From: Mercurialis annua
Lineage: Eukaryota; Streptophyta; Magnoliopsida; Malpighiales; Euphorbiaceae
Length of the DNA: 64,000 bases
Assembly (NCBI RefSeq): GCF_937616625.2
Contig: NC_065577.1
Coordinates: 22,705,501 to 22,769,500 of the forward strand
Reading direction: 5' to 3'
The notes beneath the pieces were generated by a model that was not told the DNA's origin, searched no databases, and saw only the letters and a list, made by a program, of their open reading frames with translations. The position numbers and the translations under genes were made by a program. Positions 59,501 through 64,000 of this stretch are shown here, in pieces. How positions within the stretch are numbered: the stretch's first letter is position 1; every line of letters begins with the position of its first letter.

Positions 59501-60055
59501 ATGTCATTTGTCGGAGACGCAGAAAGCGCACATGCCCTTAGTCTGAGACACGGAAGACGCAAATGTCATTTGTCGGAGATGCAGAATGCGCACATGCCCT
59601 TGGTCTGAGACACGGAAGACGCAGATGGAGGAGTGATCATAGGCGCAAATGCATAGTAGAAATGCATGAAGACAAAAAGATCCCAGACGCGGATATAAAG
59701 CAAAAATGCAGGAAGAAGAAGGATCCCAGACGCAGATGGAGGAATAATCATAGGCGCAAATGCATAGTAGAAATGCATGAGGACAAAAAGATCCCGGACG
59801 CAGATATAAAGCAAAAATGCAGGAAGAAGAAGGATCCCAGATGCAGATGGAGGAGTGATCATAGGCGCAAATGCATAGTAGAAATGCATGAAGACAAAAA
59901 GATCCCGGACGCGGATATAAAGCAAAAATGTAGGAAGAGGAAGGATCCCAGATACAGATGGAGGAGTAATCATCGGCGCAGATGCATAATATAAATGCAT
60001 GAAGACAAAAAGAATCCGGACGCATATAGACATATAATCCCAAATGCGGAGGCAT
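59501..60055 (+). repeat. 72-bp and 111-bp tandem repeats inside the LARD-like element
   Basis: A 72-bp unit (word atgtcatttgtcggaga at 59501 and 59573) is followed by a 111-bp unit repeated about 3.7 times (gatcat/aatcat at 59635, 59746, 59857 and 59968). The 111-bp unit contains gcgcaaatgcatagtagaa, gacaaaaagatcccagacgc and ggaagaagaaggatccca. Both periods are multiples of three, so long frames stay open on both strands (for example 59563-59994 + and 59504-60214 -). They are repeat read-through, not recognised genes. Confidence 0.85.
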
Positions 60056-61481
60056 AGCAAAAAGGCAAAAAGACGAAGGATACCAGACGTAGAGAGAGGA
60101 GAAATCCCAAAGGCAGATGTATAGCACAAATGCATAAGGACAAACGATCCCAAACGCAGATGAACGAATAATTCCAGACGCGGACGCATAGTAGAATGTC
60201 CACCAGGAGAACAAATGCTTTCAAATGCAGATGCAAGTAGAATCACCTTTCAACCCCTAAAGATAAGAGTTTCATCATAACTCAAAAACGAAATAACATC
60301 ACCCTTTCCGCAGAAGGATGGAAGCACACCTCGACAAAAGGAGCATATGCACACCAGATATTTGGTCGCAAGAGGAGCGCTTTCATTAAAGAAACAGAAG
60401 ATCTATATCAATGTATATGGCGTCACCAAAAGAAAAAATACGAAACGAGAAAAAGGAGTGGATCATACCACTGACAGTAGACGCAGAAGCCGTACTCACC
60501 CAAATAAGACTTAAGATCTACGTCAACTTAAAGGACGAAATGAAGGAAGGCAGAAATCCATTCATGAAATAAAAGAAAGAAGGAAGGCAAAAAGAGCACA
60601 ATTGCATGCCTATGATAAAAGAAGAAGAAAATCTAACTACTAAAGCATTCCCAAAAGACGTAGAGGTAGAAGAGGAAGGAGCAGAGATCAAAAAATTCTT
60701 GAAGGCTGATGTTGCAATATTCGCAGCTAAACATCCGCTCAAATTCCAAACATGTGATACAAAAGAAAACAAAGGTTTGCGAAGTCAAAAATAAATCCAT
60801 GGAGGAAAGCACTACATCACCTTGAGACATCAGGGATGCTGATCATTTGGTCTTTTCAATTAATAAAACGTGGTGTCAAGACCAAGTCGCGGAAGACGCT
60901 GAAGGAGCAAACACTAACTTACTTTATCACTGAGATGACATAAAACAAGAAGAATCAGAGAGGAAAGAAGAGCTCACATGGAATATTTGTGAGATGGATC
61001 CTCGAGCGAACAAGGAACGGGACCAGGATTAGTATTAATACTAATCGAGTACGCAATACATCTCCAATTCAACGCCAATAATAACATAGCAGGTACCTAA
61101 TCTTTTTACTTATTTTAAAAATTTACATATGCAGCCCTTATAACAGGGTTATCAATAGCAAAGAAATCAAAAGTGGAGAATCTGAAAATACATAGTGACT
61201 CACAACTAGTCACTAGTCAAATGGCGGAGTAATTCCAGGATAAGAATGCAAATATAGTTAAGTACATTCCAAAGAATATTGAAAGAGTTTGAGAGATCAT
61301 CCTCATACCTAAAGAAGAGAAAGAAGTCCTCGAGAGAAATAAAAGAAGCCACACCATTGGCAGGAGGAACCAACAGGGCAAAATCCCTTAAAAAGAAGAA
61401 GACATAGAGCGATGTTGATCTGGAGAAAGATGAAGGCAGAAGCAAGAGGCGGGAGAAAGAAGCAAAAATTAATTCTGAGAG
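60056..61481 (+). other. LARD-like interior, A/G-rich, no recognised gene
   Basis: A/G-rich sequence on the + strand with short frames only (such as 60606-60794). Words agacgcag and gaagaaga recur loosely, suggesting decayed copies of the 111-bp repeat. Nothing else recognised. Confidence 0.6.
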
Positions 61482-61649
61482 ACGATGCAGATAACACAGA
61501 TGACGCGGATGACGCGGATGACGCAGATGACACAAATGACGCGGATGACGCAGATGACGCGAATGATGCAGATGATACAGATGGCGCGAATGACGCGGAT
61601 GACGCGAATGATGCAGATGATATAGATGACGCGGATGCCGCGGATGACC
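61482..61649 (+). repeat. 9-bp GAYGAYGCN microsatellite-like tract
   Basis: About 18 imperfect copies of gatgacgcg / gatgatgca. In one frame it would read Asp-Asp-Ala repeats. The antisense frames give His/Arg- or Ile/Val-rich low-complexity strings. Confidence 0.85.
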
Positions 61650-62697
61650 CAGAAAAACTCCCAAAAGGTATGTTTGCTATACATGCCGCCGAAGCTGACA
61701 TTTGTTTTTTAAAGAAAAAGAAGAAGAAATGGATCCATAAATAGAAAGTGTTCTAAGATTGCGGGCCAGTTCAAATCAAACATAAGTGCCCCAACCACGA
61801 AAGAACACTAGAAGTTGTGCCTCAATGGGCATATACAGTATAAAGAAAGCTAGCTAAAGTAAAATAGAAGGTATACGCAACCATGTATATCAAGTATAGT
61901 ATCATTAAAAGAAGGATCTTTTCAGAAGGAAAGGTCCAATTAACGAAATAGAAAGGTCGTTCCATATGAAGGAACGATCTGATTGATTAGAAGAATTGTT
62001 CCAGTTGAGCGATCCATTTGATGAGCAGGAAGGATTATATCCATTTGGCCAATAAGAAGAAATGATGATGCTTTTAGAATATTCACTCTATGAGAAGGAG
62101 AAGCTATACCAGACATCATTTCATTAGAAGAAATGATAATCTTGTTATAAGAAGGAGATATAGGTACCAGGCATCAATCCACTGGAACAAAGGAATGGCG
62201 CTTTATTAAGAAACTACTATACTAGAAGTCATATCAATAGAAGATATGGACACTACCTCAACGAGAGCATATTGCAATGTACCAGAAATACTGAAGTTGA
62301 TTGCACAATTCAACAACCATAAATAAGTGAAACAAGCATTGAAGAATGGAATACATCTCTTCTAGAAACATACGTAAAGCCTCCAAGATCAGACTTTGAA
62401 TACGAAACTTGATCTTCTTTATACTAGACACGAGGGTCATAGAATTTGAAGAACCCGTATTCTCCAAAGGCAGTTTAAAAGTAGAAGACATAACGTCTAC
62501 GCCCTTTAAGGTCGTTATAGTATGGATACAGAAGCATAAGAAGCAATACATTTTAAATTTTTGAATAAGAAGTAGCAAGTGGCGATATTTTATAAGACAA
62601 AAAGGCAAAGTTTGCCATGTACATCTGGAACCATCCTCTCTTAAATCACACAAGTATTGGATACCAGGCAAACAACCATAAATAGTTGAACAAAGGC
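61650..62697 (+). other. LARD-like interior up to the polypurine tract, no recognised gene
   Basis: AT-rich, with scattered stops in all frames. The - strand frame at 62258-62779 reaches into the LTR and has no domain. Confidence 0.6.
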
Positions 62698-62714
62698 TGA
62701 AGGGAGGGGAGGGA
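62698..62714 (+). promoter_or_regulatory. Polypurine tract of the LARD-like element
   Basis: tgaagggaggggaggga lies four bases before the 3' LTR, a clean second-strand primer site. Confidence 0.88.
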
Positions 62715-62718
62715 CTAA

Positions 62719-63135
62719 TGATGGATACGCAAGTAATCAGACAGCAGACAAGTAGACTCGGACACAGATACGCAGACACATATACGCAGACACATACACC
62801 TTATCTGAAGATTAAGCTGTTGTAACTAACTTATTGCCAAAATCCCTATCTTATAGGGATCATCATTATAACTGAATAAGAAGAGTTTAAACAGAACTCT
62901 ACTACAGGAGACCTGAAGCTAAGTCAATATCAAAGTCTATACCTATAAATAGACATGGAAGTTAAGGTAAAAACCCTAATTCATTCTCTTGAAACTATAT
63001 CATTTATCTTGAACCTCACAAGGTATCTGACTTAGGCATCGGAGTGTAGTCGGACACAACACGTCCGACTCATTCTGACCTGTGTTCGTGATCGCAGGTC
63101 ATCAAGAGAAGACATTACCGTTCGAAGAACCATCA
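62719..63135 (+). repeat. 3' LTR of the LARD-like element
   Basis: 417 bp, no difference from the 5' LTR found by reading the two side by side. TATAAATA at 62944-62951. Confidence 0.92.
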
Positions 63136-64000
63136 CTAAGCATGGTTAGGTTATATTACGCAAGGTGTACGTGAAAAGTGACGCTAGATTAGTATGTCGC
63201 GTCTCAAGGCTCTTTAATGCGTCGTTTCGATTACCTAAGCATGGATAGGTTATATTACGCAAATTTTGCGTGAAAAGTGACGCTAGATTAGTATGTCGCG
63301 TCTCAAGTCTTTGTAACAAGTCGTTTCGATTACCATGCTTCTGTCGCGTCAATAGTCTCTCTAATGCATTTTACCTAAGCATGGTTATATTATAGTACGC
63401 ATAGTGTGCATGAAAAGGATCAATAGATTAGTATGCCGCATCTCAATTCTCTTTAACGCGTCTTTCCGATTACTTAAGCATGGTTAGGTTATATTACGAG
63501 AAGTGTGCGTGAAAAGTAAAAATAGATTAGTATGTCGCGTCTTAAGGCTCTTTAATACGTCGTTCTGATTACTTAAGCATGGTTAGGTTATTGTACGCAA
63601 AGTGTGCGTGAAAAGGATCAATAGATTAGTATGTCGAGTCTAAAGTCTCTTTAACACGCCGTTTAGATGACCTAAGCATGGTTAGGCTATATTGCGCATA
63701 ATGTGCGTGAAAAGTGACGCTCGATTAGTATGTCCAGTCTCAAGTGTCTTTAATGCGTCATTCCGATTACCTATGCATGGTTAGGTTATATTACGCAAAG
63801 TGTGCGTAAAACGTGACGCTAGATTAATATGTTTCGTCTCAAATATCTTTAAAGCGTTGTTTCGATTACCTAAGCATGGTTAGGTTATATTATGCAAAGT
63901 GTGCGTGAAGAGTGACGCTAGATTAGTATGTCGCTTCATAAGTATCTTTATCGCGTCATTCGATTACCTAGGCATGGTTCGGTTATATTACGCTAAGTGT
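63136..64000 (-). repeat. 99-bp satellite array, block 6 (reversed)
   Basis: Resumes in the middle of the monomer split at 58443 (ctaag shared) and continues to the window edge, so the array extends beyond it. Confidence 0.95.

Larger units (their letters stand above)
58444..63135 (+). mobile_element. Young non-autonomous LTR retrotransposon (LARD-like)
   Basis: 4692 bp, 417-bp LTRs at 58444-58860 and 62719-63135 (TGATGG...CCATCA) that I read as identical base for base, and a perfect 5-bp target duplication CTAAG (58439-58443 and 63136-63140). Primer site and polypurine tract are both intact. The 3.86-kb interior has no capsid, protease, RT, RNase H or integrase motif in any frame. The structure is that of a large retrotransposon derivative moved in trans. 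The primer site suggests a Tat/Ogre-type gypsy partner, an inference. Confidence 0.9.

Noticed and set aside
59504..60214. 236-codon Cys/Ser/Tyr-rich frame, - strand
   Set aside because: It is the antisense reading of the 111-bp tandem repeat. Frames are open in several phases at once, with no domain.
61412..61744. Asp/Ala-rich 110-codon frame
   Set aside because: It is the translation of a 9-bp simple repeat, with frames open on both strands.
1..64000. Telomere-like words (aacctaacc, ttagg) in each monomer
   Set aside because: They occur once per 99-bp monomer inside unrelated sequence and do not match the plant telomere unit tttaggg in tandem, so they are not interstitial telomere DNA.

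Overview
This is repeat DNA from a flowering plant, very probably a heterochromatic block (centromeric, pericentromeric or subtelomeric; the sequence does not say which). The evidence for a plant is the set of Ty1/copia and Ty3/gypsy LTR retrotransposons with plant-type tRNA primer sites (initiator Met, Asp, and an Asp/Arg-like site), an Athila-like gag, and a fragment of an endogenous pararetrovirus (caulimovirid). I found no host protein gene, rRNA or tRNA.

The matrix is one tandem satellite with a 99-bp monomer. It occupies 1-4656, 6288-24873 (with two small insertions), 26402-26679, 43320-45924, 51883-58443 and 63136-64000. I call the strand reading gcttaggtaatcgg 'orientation A'. The array is A on the + strand at 1-4656, reversed at 6288-13850, A at 13851-24873 (and 26402-26679, 43320-43743), and reversed again from 43744 to the end. 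A second, 48-bp unit is interspersed, giving 147-bp long+short dimers. Larger tandem duplications of about 0.9, 1.6 and 2.66 kb are laid over the basic period. Because 99 is divisible by 3, the array gives many meaningless ORFs.

Insertions, left to right: (1) 4657-6287, a broken caulimovirid coat-protein/protease/RT fragment on the - strand next to a hAT-like ACCGG-rich element; (2) a 365-bp MITE at 7497-7861; (3) an LTR-like fragment at about 8065-8712; (4) a Ty1/copia element on the - strand, 24874-43319, with a long gag-pol frame. It carries a nested, young Athila-like gypsy (30565-38468, TSD TCTAC) and a nested solo LTR (40737-42726, TSD TTCTT). A 278-bp piece of its own flanking satellite also sits inside it, next to the 3' LTR; (5) a decayed Ty3/gypsy element on the - strand, 45925-51882 (TSD ACTAG); (6) a non-coding LTR retrotransposon, 58444-63135 (TSD CTAAG), whose two 417-bp LTRs I read as identical.

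The history that can be read is: satellite amplification with repeated unequal exchange and inversions; insertion of the copia element, then of the Athila-like element and the solo LTR into it; and, very recently, insertion of the 4.7-kb non-autonomous element, which interrupts an already formed 2.66-kb satellite repeat. No element here looks fully autonomous: the copia has a damaged RNase H, the Athila-like element lacks RT/RNase H/integrase, the gypsy has lost its protease active site and integrase core, and the last element has no recognisable pol.
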